Notes: generated from the sequence alone by a model not told the origin. A stretch of 64,000 nt of DNA from Gynurincola endophyticus (GCF_003991195.1 NZ_RCWL01000001.1:248001-312000); one strand, 5' to 3'. Shown: positions 28,365-37,331, numbered from the stretch's first letter. A program made the numbers and translations.

Positions 28365-29372
28365 TTATTTTTCAGGAAGTAATAATGTATTAATCTTTTT
28401 GGGAACGATGGCTTCATTGACCAGGTATAGCAAACTATTTTTTATGGTTTCAATTGTTTGAGTGAAATGGGGGAGATCAATCGATTTGAAATCATCTTTT
28501 ACATGGTGATAATACTTATCATTAGGCGGTGTTGTTAATATCGTATGAGCCGGAATGCCAACACGTGCAAAAGAATAATTATCTGAACGGTAGAATAATT
28601 TGTGTGTATAATAAGGATCCGGAGCAATATATTTATGTCCGTATAATGCCGGATTTTGTTTTTCAAGGCTACGATTAAGAATGGCTCCGAGGTCGGAGTA
28701 TTCATAACCGGTGAGTACCGGAGCTTTAATTTTTTTGCTGATACTTCTGCCGATCATCTCTATATTGACAACTGCCTGAACAGAAACATCTTTAAGCAGA
28801 TAAACCAATGGCCAGGAGCCCATCAGGCCCAGCTCTTCTCCGGTAAAACATACAAAAAGGAGACTTTTTTTTGGAGGATGTTTGACAAAGTAGTCAGCAA
28901 GGGTTAATACTGCCGCGGTTCCGGTGGCATTATCATTCGCTCCATTATAGATAGTATCTTTTAAGATCACCTGTTGCCCCTGGTTAAATGCCAGATTGGG
29001 ATTTGTGGAAGCAGTACCCAAATGATCATAGTGTGCAGTAATCAATATAAACTCGTCAGGCATCGAAGTTCCTGGAATCCAGCCTATTATATTATTGCTC
29101 AAAATTTTATTTTTCCCGTAGTTGATTTCAATGGGTTGTTGGTAACCATTGATCAACGGATAAGGTTTTAATCCGGTTTGCTGAAAATAATGAGCAATGG
29201 AATCTCCCAGTTTCAGATGTTCGGGTGAGCCGGTGAAACGCCCCTTCTGACTATCATCACTAAGGTACTGTAACCAGTTGATGGCCAATTGATCATTTGT
29301 GGTTTGGGCATTTACGCAAAAGGTAAAAAGTACCAGAATGCCCGCAAACAGCGTATGGATAAAGCTTTTCAT
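28365..29372 (-). CDS. secreted M28-family zinc peptidase
   Basis: From ATG at 29372 this gives 335 residues starting MKSFIHTLFAG, a signal peptide ending near VNAQT. An upstream ATG at 29486 is open but would bury the signal peptide. The zinc aminopeptidase motifs are present: TAHYDHLG, NGANDNATGTAAVL, FTGEELGLMGS and VVNIEMIGR. It probably removes N-terminal residues from peptides in the periplasm or outside. It is divergent from the 112-residue gene. Confidence 0.92.
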   Translation of the reverse strand: MKSFIHTLFAGILVLFTFCVNAQTTNDQLAINWLQYLSDDSQKGRFTGSPEHLKLGDSIAHYFQQTGLKPYPLINGYQQPIEINYGKNKILSNNIIGWIPGTSMPDEFILITAHYDHLGTASTNPNLAFNQGQQVILKDTIYNGANDNATGTAAVLTLADYFVKHPPKKSLLFVCFTGEELGLMGSWPLVYLLKDVSVQAVVNIEMIGRSISKKIKAPVLTGYEYSDLGAILNRSLEKQNPALYGHKYIAPDPYYTHKLFYRSDNYSFARVGIPAHTILTTPPNDKYYHHVKDDFKSIDLPHFTQTIETIKNSLLYLVNEAIVPKKINTLLLPEK

Positions 29373-29508
29373 ATTAATTGTTCTAAAGGAAAAAATCAAG
29401 TTTCTCTTTGCGAAAATGGTTTTTCTTAAAATGCAAACACTAATCAAGCGCTTGAAATTAATTTTATTATGAAAGTTCTGAAACAAAAATATTCATAAAA
29501 GTATAAGT

Positions 29509-29847
29509 ATGTGTCAATATCAATCCCTCTATTATGATAATCGTATCGGTTATGTAATCAGATGTACGCATTGTAACTATTTTCAAATAGGTTATGGCAC
29601 AGTGATTATGAATCTGGTAACGGAAGATTTTCAGGTTTTTTATCAGAAAATCAGAAGTTATATGAGTGATTTTGATAAGAAAGAGCAGTTATCAACTTTT
29701 AAATCAATTGCAATTCCTACGCCTTGCGAAGGGTTGAATTTATACCTGAGTGAGCGGGAAGTGAACGAATTATATCAGATGTTAGACGAAGCGGATTCCG
29801 AGTGGAAGATCATCTCATTGACGAATTTAATTTCCAGGAGTCAATAA
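29509..29847 (+). CDS. conserved hypothetical protein, DUF6686-like
   Basis: This 112-residue soluble protein carries a CTHC pair (VIRCTHCNYFQIGYG) near residues 19-22. It resembles a small Bacteroidota family annotated DUF6686. Cys2 and the CxxC could bind a metal, but there are too few ligands to call a zinc finger. No partner gene is adjacent. The start is ATG 29509. Confidence 0.75.
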   Translation: MCQYQSLYYDNRIGYVIRCTHCNYFQIGYGTVIMNLVTEDFQVFYQKIRSYMSDFDKKEQLSTFKSIAIPTPCEGLNLYLSEREVNELYQMLDEADSEWKIISLTNLISRSQ

Positions 29848-29870
29848 ACTGTATGGTTGTTAGTTAAAAA

Positions 29871-29900
29871 AAGAACTGTCTCTGAAAAGAGACAGTTCTT
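29871..29900. terminator. bidirectional terminator between the 112-residue gene and alaS
   Basis: Stem AAGAACTGTCTC/GAGACAGTTCTT has a six-base loop. An A-run before it gives a U-run for the minus-strand alaS transcript. Confidence 0.88.
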
Positions 29901-29906
29901 GCCTAT

Positions 29907-32555
29907 TTATATCTTTTCTCTGATATTATTAATTACGTCCTGTAATTGATCTGCATTTTGCCCTCCGGCGGTTGCCAGCGTTTTTTGTCCGCCTCCACCA
30001 CCTTTAATCAACGGAGCTACAACCTGTTTAATCAATTGGCCTGCATCTAATCCTTTTTCTGCAGCTGTTTTTTCATCGATACTGATTGCTACGGCAGCTT
30101 TTCCACCGATATTAGCTACCAATACAGCTACTAACTGAGCATGGTCCTGTTTCAGGTCGTGTGCCAGTTTCTTTAATGCATCGGGGTTGTTGACAGATAA
30201 TTGCTCACCGATAAATGCAATACCATTTATTGTTACAGCTTTTTGAGCGAGTGTTACTCTTTCACTGTCTAACAGTTTATTCTCGGCTGCTTCCAGTTGT
30301 TTTTTTGCAGCAGAGAGTTCCTGTTGAATCTGTTCAACGGCTTTTAATAATTCTTTCGGTTGTTTTAAAGCAGCTTTTACCTGCTTTAATTCTTCAAGTT
30401 GTTGTTGCACAAATTGTTCAGCAGCTACTCCGGTGAATGCTTCGATTCTCCTTACGCCTGCAGCCACAGCCCCTTCAGATTTAATTTTAAACAAACCGAT
30501 TTCGCCGGTTGATGCTACGTGAGTACCACCACAGAGCTCGATAGAAAATGCGGGGTTCATTACTACTACGCGTACGAGGTCACCATATTTTTCACCAAAT
30601 AATGCCATTGCACCCAAAGCAATTGCTTCATCTTTCGGCATTTCTTTTATTACCACCGGATAGTTTGCACGCACCGCTTCGTTTACAATTTGTTCTACCT
30701 GTAATAATTCTTCATCACTCACTTTTGAGAAATGGGAGAAGTCAAAGCGCAGGTATTCGTCGTTGACCAATGACCCTTTCTGGGCTACATGCTCACCAAG
30801 AACCTTCCTTAATGCAGCATGCATTAAGTGGGTGGCAGAGTGGTGCAAAGTAGTTTTTAACCTGCGGTGAGTATCAATTTCAGCAAATACTTTTGCTGCC
30901 GGATTTTGAGGTAGTTTATCGGTAAAATGAATGATCAGGTCATTCTCTTTTTTAGTATTCGTTACTTCAATCAGTTCTCCATCGAAGTTCAAAGTACCGG
31001 TATCTCCTACCTGGCCGCCACTTTCTGCATAAAAAGGAGTGGTTGCCAGAACCAGTTGATAGGAGGTTTTGTTTTTAGCAGTAACTTTTCTGTATTTTAT
31101 TACATGTGTATTTACTGAAGTATCGGTATAACCGATGAATTTTACAGGTGTTTCTTCTCCCACAATTGCCCAGTCTTCCGTATCGAGGGTAGTCGCCGCT
31201 CTGCTACGGTCTTTTTGAGCCTGCATTTCTACTTCAAATCCTTTTTCGTCTACTGACAGTCCTTTTTCCTGAGCAATCAGTTTCGTGAGATCGAGCGGGA
31301 AACCGAACGTGTCGTATAATTCAAAAGCCGCTTTACCTTCGATTGTGTTGGTAGAGTTTTGAATCAGGTCATCAATCTTTTTCAAGCCTTTATCGAGTGT
31401 TCTCAGAAAGGCTTCTTCCTCTTCTTTAATTACTTTTTCTACAAAGCTTTCCTGTTGTTTTAATTCAGGAAAAACGGTTACAAACTGTGCAGCTAATTCA
31501 GGTACCAACTGAAACAGCAAAGGTTGTTTATATTGTAGAGTAGAGTAATAGTAGCGAACGGCTCTTCTTAATATTCTTCTTACAACGTAACCTGCTCCTG
31601 TGTTAGAAGGTAATTGTCCGTCGGCGATTGTGAAACAAATAGCTCTGATATGGTCTGACAATACACGTATAGCCACATCAATATTTTCCTGTTCAGATCT
31701 TTTATTTGCAGCGGGGTTTGCTTCGGTTGCTTTATAAGGAATTCCGGTAATTTTCTCAATCAACTGAATGGTATGAGAAAATACATCGGTATCGTAGTTA
31801 GATGTTTTAGCCTGTAATACTCTTACAAGGCGTTCGAATCCCATTCCTGTATCCACATGTTTGTTAGGAAGAGGTTCAAGGTTGCCATCTTTTAATCTGT
31901 TGAACTGAATAAATACGTTATTCCAGATTTCAATGACCTGTGGGTGATCGTTGTTGACAAGTGTTTTTCCATCCACCAGCTTTCTTTCGTTATCGGGGCG
32001 GCAGTCGACGTGAATTTCTGTACAAGGTCCGCATGGCCCTGTATCTCCCATTTCCCAGAAATTATCTTTTTTACTACCGAGTAAAATTCTGTCGGCATCA
32101 ATCCATTTCAACCATTCCTGTTTGGCTTCTTCGTCTACAGGAAGATTTTCTTTTGTATCACCTCCGAACACCGTAACGTACAATCTGTCTTTGGGTAGTT
32201 TATAAACTTCTGTCAGTAATTCCCAGCTCCAGGCAATTGCTTCGGTTTTGAAGTAATCGCCAAAGCTCCAGTTTCCGAGCATTTCGAACATGGTATGGTG
32301 ATAGGTATCTACCCCCACTTCTTCGAGGTCGTTGTGTTTACCGCTTACCCGCAAACATTTTTGGGTATCGGCGACGCGGGTAAAAGGAGCTTTTTTATTT
32401 CCAAGAAAATAGTCTTTGAACTGGTTCATACCCGCGTTGGTGAAAAGTAGTGTAGGGTCATTTTTCACTACAATTGGGGCAGACGGAACGATTTGGTGTC
32501 CTTTAGACGAAAAAAAATCTAAAAATTGTTGACGAATTATACCAGCTGTGCTCAT
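29907..32555 (-). CDS. alaS: alanyl-tRNA synthetase
   Basis: This 882-residue protein has a class II catalytic core (N-terminal 460 residues; FLDFFSSKGHQIVPSAP, TNAGMNQFKDYFLG). The editing domain has HHSATHLMHAAL, and CGGTHV gives the second metal pair. The C-terminal Gly-rich oligomerisation part (KGGGGGQKTLATAGG) is present. It charges tRNA-Ala and removes mis-acylated Ser and Gly. Full length for the family. Confidence 0.97.
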   Translation of the reverse strand: MSTAGIIRQQFLDFFSSKGHQIVPSAPIVVKNDPTLLFTNAGMNQFKDYFLGNKKAPFTRVADTQKCLRVSGKHNDLEEVGVDTYHHTMFEMLGNWSFGDYFKTEAIAWSWELLTEVYKLPKDRLYVTVFGGDTKENLPVDEEAKQEWLKWIDADRILLGSKKDNFWEMGDTGPCGPCTEIHVDCRPDNERKLVDGKTLVNNDHPQVIEIWNNVFIQFNRLKDGNLEPLPNKHVDTGMGFERLVRVLQAKTSNYDTDVFSHTIQLIEKITGIPYKATEANPAANKRSEQENIDVAIRVLSDHIRAICFTIADGQLPSNTGAGYVVRRILRRAVRYYYSTLQYKQPLLFQLVPELAAQFVTVFPELKQQESFVEKVIKEEEEAFLRTLDKGLKKIDDLIQNSTNTIEGKAAFELYDTFGFPLDLTKLIAQEKGLSVDEKGFEVEMQAQKDRSRAATTLDTEDWAIVGEETPVKFIGYTDTSVNTHVIKYRKVTAKNKTSYQLVLATTPFYAESGGQVGDTGTLNFDGELIEVTNTKKENDLIIHFTDKLPQNPAAKVFAEIDTHRRLKTTLHHSATHLMHAALRKVLGEHVAQKGSLVNDEYLRFDFSHFSKVSDEELLQVEQIVNEAVRANYPVVIKEMPKDEAIALGAMALFGEKYGDLVRVVVMNPAFSIELCGGTHVASTGEIGLFKIKSEGAVAAGVRRIEAFTGVAAEQFVQQQLEELKQVKAALKQPKELLKAVEQIQQELSAAKKQLEAAENKLLDSERVTLAQKAVTINGIAFIGEQLSVNNPDALKKLAHDLKQDHAQLVAVLVANIGGKAAVAISIDEKTAAEKGLDAGQLIKQVVAPLIKGGGGGQKTLATAGGQNADQLQDVINNIREKI

Positions 32556-32710
32556 AAAAAACGTTCTATAAAAAATATCTAAGTGGAAATTGATAATATT
32601 TCGAAAAAAAACCCGTTGAAAACTGCTAAGCGACAGCCTTATACACTAGTTTTTATGCAAAAAATGATCATTTTCCTGTAGGTTTGTAAGAAGGTCAATA
32701 TTAACCAGTG

Positions 32711-32718
32711 CAAAGGTA
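32711..32718 (-). promoter_or_regulatory. candidate -7 element TACCTTTG for alaS
   Basis: A minus-strand TAnnTTTG match 156 bases before the alaS start, which would give a long leader. Confidence 0.3.
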
Positions 32719-32770
32719 ATCGAAATAAAAGACTGTTTTTTGGAAAAAAGAAGAAGACTGTGCAGGTTTC

Positions 32771-33742
32771 ATGAAAAAAATTAAATACTACTATAATACA
32801 AATACGTTACGCTACGAGAAGTTAGAGACTCCGCTCAGGGTAAAAGTGCTGCGTGTATTGGGGTTTATATCGGCGGCGGGTGTAACTGCTTTTATCATAT
32901 TAACGATTGCCTATCGTTACTTTCCGTCTATGAATGAGAAAAGGTTGATCCAGGACAATCTGACACTTCAACAGCAGTTTTACTCGTTAGAAGACCAGAC
33001 GCAGGATCTCCAGGTTCGTTTACATGAATTAGAAAAACGGGATAATGAGGTATACCGTACTATTTTTGAGGCCGACCCGATTCCGGATTCTGTACGTTTA
33101 AAAGAGATGGAAATAAAGAAGGAACAGGCGATAGTGGCACAAATGGCTAATTTTCAATTAGAAAAGTCAATTGTGAATACTATTAATAATTTAAAGGTGC
33201 GGATTACTGCCCAGGAGAAATCATACACTGAAATTGCTGATTTTATCAGAGATAAAGAACTGTTACTGGCGGCAACTCCTGCTATTCAGCCGGTGAGTAA
33301 CAGCGATTTAAAGAGAGTTGCCAGCGGATATGGTTATCGTATCGATCCTGTATATAAAACGGTGAAGTTCCACGCGGGGCTAGACTTTACCGCACCGCAG
33401 GGTACTCCGATTTATGCAACGGCAAACGGAACTGTAAAAGTATCCGGAAACCTGGGCAATGGGTATGGTAATCATGTGATAATCAATCATGGATATGGAT
33501 ATGAAACACTATATGGACACATGTTCCGCATAAAAGTATCCAAGGGGCAAAAGGTAAAAAGAGGGGAGATTATCGGTTGGGTAGGAAGTACCGGAAAATC
33601 TACCGGCCCACACTGTCACTACGAAGTACATAAGAACGGAAGACCGCTGGATCCGGTATATTTCTTCTACAATGATTTAACACCTGAACAATTCGATCAG
33701 TTATTGAAATTAGCCGCTTCATCGAATCAAAGTTTCGACTAG
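32771..33742 (+). CDS. membrane-anchored M23 peptidase
   Basis: This 323-residue protein has a short cytoplasmic N-terminus, one transmembrane helix near residues 27-48, a coiled-coil stalk at about 55-135, and an M23 LytM domain at 185-300. Its metal and catalytic motifs are FHAGLDFTAP, YGHM and GPHCHYEV. It is the usual Bacteroidota envelope endopeptidase type that cuts peptidoglycan cross-links. It diverges from alaS. Confidence 0.93.
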   Translation: MKKIKYYYNTNTLRYEKLETPLRVKVLRVLGFISAAGVTAFIILTIAYRYFPSMNEKRLIQDNLTLQQQFYSLEDQTQDLQVRLHELEKRDNEVYRTIFEADPIPDSVRLKEMEIKKEQAIVAQMANFQLEKSIVNTINNLKVRITAQEKSYTEIADFIRDKELLLAATPAIQPVSNSDLKRVASGYGYRIDPVYKTVKFHAGLDFTAPQGTPIYATANGTVKVSGNLGNGYGNHVIINHGYGYETLYGHMFRIKVSKGQKVKRGEIIGWVGSTGKSTGPHCHYEVHKNGRPLDPVYFFYNDLTPEQFDQLLKLAASSNQSFD

Positions 33743-33822
33743 GGGATTTACAATTCAGTGACATAAAGCCGTAGGTTTGTAACTAACTTGCACTGCAATG
33801 GATGTGGTTACATCGAGAGAAT

Positions 33823-33851
33823 TATAAAACAAATCGAACTTTTGTTTTATA
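33823..33851. promoter_or_regulatory. inverted repeat before the AraC-family gene
   Basis: TATAAAACAA and TTGTTTTATA are exact inverse complements separated by nine bases, ending ten bases before the ATG. This is operator-like, perhaps for autoregulation. TTGTTTTA recurs at 35824-35831 ahead of the sigma-factor gene. Confidence 0.55.
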
Positions 33852-33861
33852 GAGTTGTTAA

Positions 33862-34827
33862 ATGCTTTTAGAAATGGAAATCATACCCGACATATTAACA
33901 TTGGCGTACAAGTATCCGATCATGTATCATGAGCTGGATCCTTTGTTGGTGAAAGACAAGCAAATTCCTCAATCAATTCAATATAATATTTCCAGATTTA
34001 GAAAAAAAGCTAACTGGAATATTGAAGATACCGGGATGTTTTGTTATTACTATCATCCCAGTAATCCTGATTTAAACTTTATAGAGTTAAAATTCTGTTT
34101 ATTAGGTAATGTGTATTGCGCTGAGAAGGCGACTGAGTGCAACCAGTGTAAAGTTGGTTTACACCAGCAGTGTGAATCGCGTATCAGCTCGGTAGATGTA
34201 TTGAGTTTCCGCTTTATGCCTACTCATTTGCAACAGTTTGCACTGTCAAAATTGAGTGAAAATGAGCGTACGGATGCTGTTTTGAATTTTAAACATCCCA
34301 CTTCTTTTTATAAAGTATTACAACTTTGTCATAAAACGCGTACTATTCTTGAGTCAATTCTGGCAAATGAATACGACGGAATGATGGAGAATATCTATGT
34401 GAATGCTCAATCTCAAATGCTATTGTTGTATAGCCTTGAGTGTATTGCTGAAACGGAGCCCGCCAACACTAAAGTTGAGACCTTTACCTGTAAGTTTCTT
34501 GCGAATGAGGTAGATCGTGAAAAGATTTATAAAGCACGTGATGTACTATTACAGCATATCGGTGAGCCAATTACGATTAAAGAGCTTAGCAGAAAGGTTG
34601 CCATTAACGAATGTTACCTGAAGAAAGGTTTTAAAGAGCTGTTCGGTTCTACTGTATTTGATTTTTATCAAACACAAAGAATGGAGCATGCACGTTATCT
34701 TCTTTATGAAAAAGGACTGAGTGTAACCGAAGTTTCCATTATGCTGGGTTACTCCTCGATTTCTCACTTTAGCACTGCTTTCAAAAAGCACACGGGAATT
34801 AAACCTTGTGAATTGTTATTGCACTAA
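33862..34827 (+). CDS. AraC-family transcriptional regulator with N-terminal Cys cluster
   Basis: This 321-residue protein has a C-terminal AraC double helix-turn-helix at about 225-318 (ITIKELSRKVAINECYLKKG, GYSSISHFSTAFKKHTGIKP). The N-terminal part is not a typical cupin. It contains four cysteines with spacing C-x6-C-x2-C-x7-C near residues 90-110 (CAEKATECNQC...QQC). These could bind a metal or sense redox state; no ligand is proven. It sits beside two further regulators. ATG 33874 is an alternative start. Confidence 0.85.
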   Translation: MLLEMEIIPDILTLAYKYPIMYHELDPLLVKDKQIPQSIQYNISRFRKKANWNIEDTGMFCYYYHPSNPDLNFIELKFCLLGNVYCAEKATECNQCKVGLHQQCESRISSVDVLSFRFMPTHLQQFALSKLSENERTDAVLNFKHPTSFYKVLQLCHKTRTILESILANEYDGMMENIYVNAQSQMLLLYSLECIAETEPANTKVETFTCKFLANEVDREKIYKARDVLLQHIGEPITIKELSRKVAINECYLKKGFKELFGSTVFDFYQTQRMEHARYLLYEKGLSVTEVSIMLGYSSISHFSTAFKKHTGIKPCELLLH

Positions 34828-34861
34828 AATTGTTTTGAATTAAATAGTCAAGATACAGTAG

Positions 34862-34881
34862 TTCTTAGTTATAACTAAGAA
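34862..34881. promoter_or_regulatory. 20-bp perfect palindrome before the MerR gene
   Basis: TTCTTAGTTATAACTAAGAA is perfectly self-complementary and lies ten bases before the MerR start codon. Its half TATAACTAA recurs at 35864-35872 in the promoter of the sigma-factor gene. It is a strong candidate operator. Confidence 0.6.
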
Positions 34882-34891
34882 AGCTATCTGT

Positions 34892-35758
34892 ATGGTTGAG
34901 TATAGTATCAAAGATTTAGAACTACTGTCTGGCATTAAAGCACATACGCTACGGATATGGGAAATGCGCTACGGTTTTATATCTCCTGAACGATCTACTC
35001 ATAATTTCAGAAAGTACAATCAAGATCACCTGAAGATTGTCTTAGTGATTGCATACCTGCAAAAAAACGGCTATAAACTTTCAAAGTTAAAGTCATTGTC
35101 AATAGAAGATCTCGAAAAAAAAGCGAGAAGTTTTTCTACAGATATTCAAAAGAATGATAAACGTGTGCTGGATATGATTATCGCTTATCTTGATCTGAAT
35201 GTTCCATTGTTTGAGTTGTTTGTACAGGAATATATTCAAAGAAGCGGTATAGAGAAAGCCATTAACCATCTTGTAATTCCTTTTATAGAGCGGTCTAAAA
35301 TATTATATAGTTTTGAAGGGCATCGTTTGTTTGATATTGTTATTAAAAATGTCGTAAAGAACTTCTTTCTTAGTGCAATTACAGCACACAGGGTTATCAA
35401 TCGGTTGAGGAAAATAGTGGTCATTTTTACACCGGAAGAAAATAATGACGAGGTAGGCTTAAATTACGCCTATTATAGCCTTTACACGAAGGGGCTGACA
35501 GTATACAGCGTAGGTGTTGTGGCAAATTTTAATGTTTTGAAGCAGCTAAAAGAAGAGAAGAATATCGCAGCATTTGTAACAATGCTTTCGTATCAGAAGA
35601 AATTCAGCCTGGAGAAGTTTATGTATTTCTTTCACCAGAATATACCAGATGTACCACTTATCGTATTGGGAACCAGCACGGAAACTTATCAGGGACGAGT
35701 ACCGAAGAATATAATCATCAAAAAAAGCATATCAGACGCTGTAAAGATCTTTCAGTAA
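34892..35758 (+). CDS. MerR regulator of the LitR/CarH type, cobalamin ligands lost
   Basis: This 288-residue protein has a MerR DNA-binding domain at residues 1-70 (YSIKDLELLSGIKAHTLRIW) and a C-terminal B12-binding-like fold. The cobalamin ligand motif DxHxxG reads NNDEVG here, and the upstream EH of the helical-bundle cap is also absent. It therefore probably works without B12 and light. Related proteins control carotenoid genes and sigma factors in Bacteroidota. The next gene is a sigma factor, and a shared half-site links the two. Confidence 0.85.
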   Translation: MVEYSIKDLELLSGIKAHTLRIWEMRYGFISPERSTHNFRKYNQDHLKIVLVIAYLQKNGYKLSKLKSLSIEDLEKKARSFSTDIQKNDKRVLDMIIAYLDLNVPLFELFVQEYIQRSGIEKAINHLVIPFIERSKILYSFEGHRLFDIVIKNVVKNFFLSAITAHRVINRLRKIVVIFTPEENNDEVGLNYAYYSLYTKGLTVYSVGVVANFNVLKQLKEEKNIAAFVTMLSYQKKFSLEKFMYFFHQNIPDVPLIVLGTSTETYQGRVPKNIIIKKSISDAVKIFQ

Positions 35759-35849
35759 ACATTCTTACCGGAAACCCTCTATGGAAAGGTTTAAAATACG
35801 CTTAAATTTAACATTCCATATGGTTGTTTTAACAATAAATCTGCCCATA

Positions 35850-35874
35850 TTTTAGTACTTTTGTATAACTAAAA
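35850..35874. promoter_or_regulatory. inverted repeat over the sigma-factor promoter
   Basis: TTTTAGT and ACTAAAA are separated by 11 bases. A -7 element TACTTTTG (35856-35863) lies within. The right half continues the TATAACTAA shared with the palindrome before the MerR gene. Confidence 0.45.
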
Positions 35875-35884
35875 CAACAGTGAA

Positions 35885-36385
35885 ATGTCGACGGTAGAAT
35901 TCAATAAAATGTTGGTGAATAATGCAGAGTTTTTAAAACCCTTTGCAATCACTTTAACACGAGATTCTGAAGCGGCAAAAGATCTTTATCAGGAAACTCT
36001 TTATCGTGCATTAGCGAATAAAGATAAATACAATGTTGGTACAAATATCAAGGCCTGGTTGTACACAATCATGCGTAATATTTTCATCAACAATTATCGC
36101 AGAAAGTCTAAGCATCAAACGATTTTTGACAGTACACCGAATGATTTTCTGTTAAATCAAAATCAAGCAATCACCGCAAATGCTGCGGAAGCAAACTTGA
36201 GATTGAAAGATATTCAAGAAGCTATTTATAAACTTCCTGAGATTTTTCGAAATCCGTTTCTACTTTATTTTGATGGTTTTAAATACCATGAGATAGCTGA
36301 AATGCTTGGTGAGCCTTTGGGTACCATAAAAAGCAGAATACACTTTGCACGAAAGTTGCTAAAGGCTCATATACAACGCCATTAA
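35885..36385 (+). CDS. ECF-type RNA polymerase sigma factor
   Basis: This 166-residue protein has region 2 (DSEAAKDLYQETLYRALANKDKY) and region 4 (PEIFRNPFLLYFDGFKYHEIAEMLGEPLGTIKSRIHFARKLL). No anti-sigma gene is adjacent. The position behind the MerR gene matches the usual order at Bacteroidota carotenoid loci, where the MerR protein controls the sigma factor. It is closed by a terminator. Confidence 0.93.
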   Translation: MSTVEFNKMLVNNAEFLKPFAITLTRDSEAAKDLYQETLYRALANKDKYNVGTNIKAWLYTIMRNIFINNYRRKSKHQTIFDSTPNDFLLNQNQAITANAAEANLRLKDIQEAIYKLPEIFRNPFLLYFDGFKYHEIAEMLGEPLGTIKSRIHFARKLLKAHIQRH

Positions 36386-36386
36386 T

Positions 36387-36416
36387 AAAATGCCTCCCTC
36401 TTAAAGGAGGCATTTT
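36387..36416 (+). terminator. terminator after the sigma-factor gene
   Basis: Stem ATGCCTCC/GGAGGCAT extended by A/T pairs, with an eight-base loop and a T-run. Confidence 0.88.
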
Positions 36417-36510
36417 TGTTTACTGCTGACAAGTCTTATCTTAGTATTCCCCATCGTTACCGCACAGCCTTAGAAAAATAATTCTATTTAATCACTCATT
36501 TTAAGCTTTC

Positions 36511-37020
36511 ATGAAAGTTGTTTTGGTAAACGAACACGATCAGGCCATTGGAGAAATTGAAAAAATGGCTGCCCATGAGCAGGGATTGCTTCATCGGGCT
36601 TTCAGTGTTTTTCTGATGAATGACCAGCACCAGATTTTAATGCAACAAAGAGCTTTTGATAAATATCATAGTGGTGGGTTATGGACAAATACCTGTTGCT
36701 CGCATCCACAACCCCATGAAACCATTAAGGAAGCTGCTGAGCGCCGATTACTGGAGGAGTTAAATATAATAGCTACAGTTTCCCCATTTTATGAATTTGT
36801 ATATCGTCATGAATTTGAAAACGGTTTAATTGAACATGAATATGATCATGTATTAACAGGTTACTATAATGGAGTCTGCACCGTTAACCCTGAGGAAGTA
36901 GCCGGAGTTCAATGGATGTCAGTTTCTGCAATCGATACAGCACTTGAAGCATACCCAGAAAAATATACTTATTGGTTTAAATTGGCTTATCCGGCAATTC
37001 GGGAATGGATTTTGATGTAA
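36511..37020 (+). CDS. idi: isopentenyl-diphosphate delta-isomerase (type I)
   Basis: This 169-residue Nudix-type isomerase has the catalytic Cys in TNTCCSHPQP and a Nudix-like helix (EAAERRLLEELN). Metal-binding His are near residues 24, 31 and 68. It interconverts IPP and DMAPP for isoprenoid and carotenoid synthesis. Its place after the MerR and sigma-factor genes resembles a carotenoid cluster, but no phytoene synthase or desaturase gene follows. Confidence 0.94.
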   Translation: MKVVLVNEHDQAIGEIEKMAAHEQGLLHRAFSVFLMNDQHQILMQQRAFDKYHSGGLWTNTCCSHPQPHETIKEAAERRLLEELNIIATVSPFYEFVYRHEFENGLIEHEYDHVLTGYYNGVCTVNPEEVAGVQWMSVSAIDTALEAYPEKYTYWFKLAYPAIREWILM

Positions 37021-37331
37021 AATGCATATATACATGTATTCAATCCGTTTCCCTCTGATGCTGCAATAGAACTGTTACGTATATATAGTGATAAGTGGTT
37101 TTTTAAGTTCAATTGCAAATTTTATGAAAACAAATCTTCTTACGAAATACCTCTTTCAGAGGTGTTACAGCTTGCTATTCCCATTCTCCATTATCATCAA
37201 CGATTATTTGCTTTTCAGTTCATGAAATGATGTTTCATGAGAAATGACATTTCCTCGTCTGCTACAGCCTAAAAAGCAGTACGAATAAATTTTATTTAGT
37301 TACTTGAACCAATTCGATATAAAGTCCAACT
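37021..37331. other. intergenic region with inverted repeats, 311 bases
   Basis: It contains a small hairpin ACCTCT/AGAGGT near 37148-37163 without a clear T-run. An inverted repeat TCATGAAA/TTTCATGA lies at 37220-37240, followed at once by a second (GAAAT/ATTTC, 37241-37253). It is otherwise AT-rich with no gene. Confidence 0.5.
37220..37253. promoter_or_regulatory. adjacent inverted repeats before the first glycosidase gene
   Basis: TCATGAAA-5-TTTCATGA, then GAAAT-3-ATTTC, lie about 80-110 bases before the ATG. They share the core GAAAT/ATTTC. Operator-like, unproven. Confidence 0.4.

Noticed and set aside
28365-29486. Longer start of the M28 peptidase at 29486
   Set aside because: It would place the clear signal peptide (MKSFIHTLFAG) 38 residues inside the protein.
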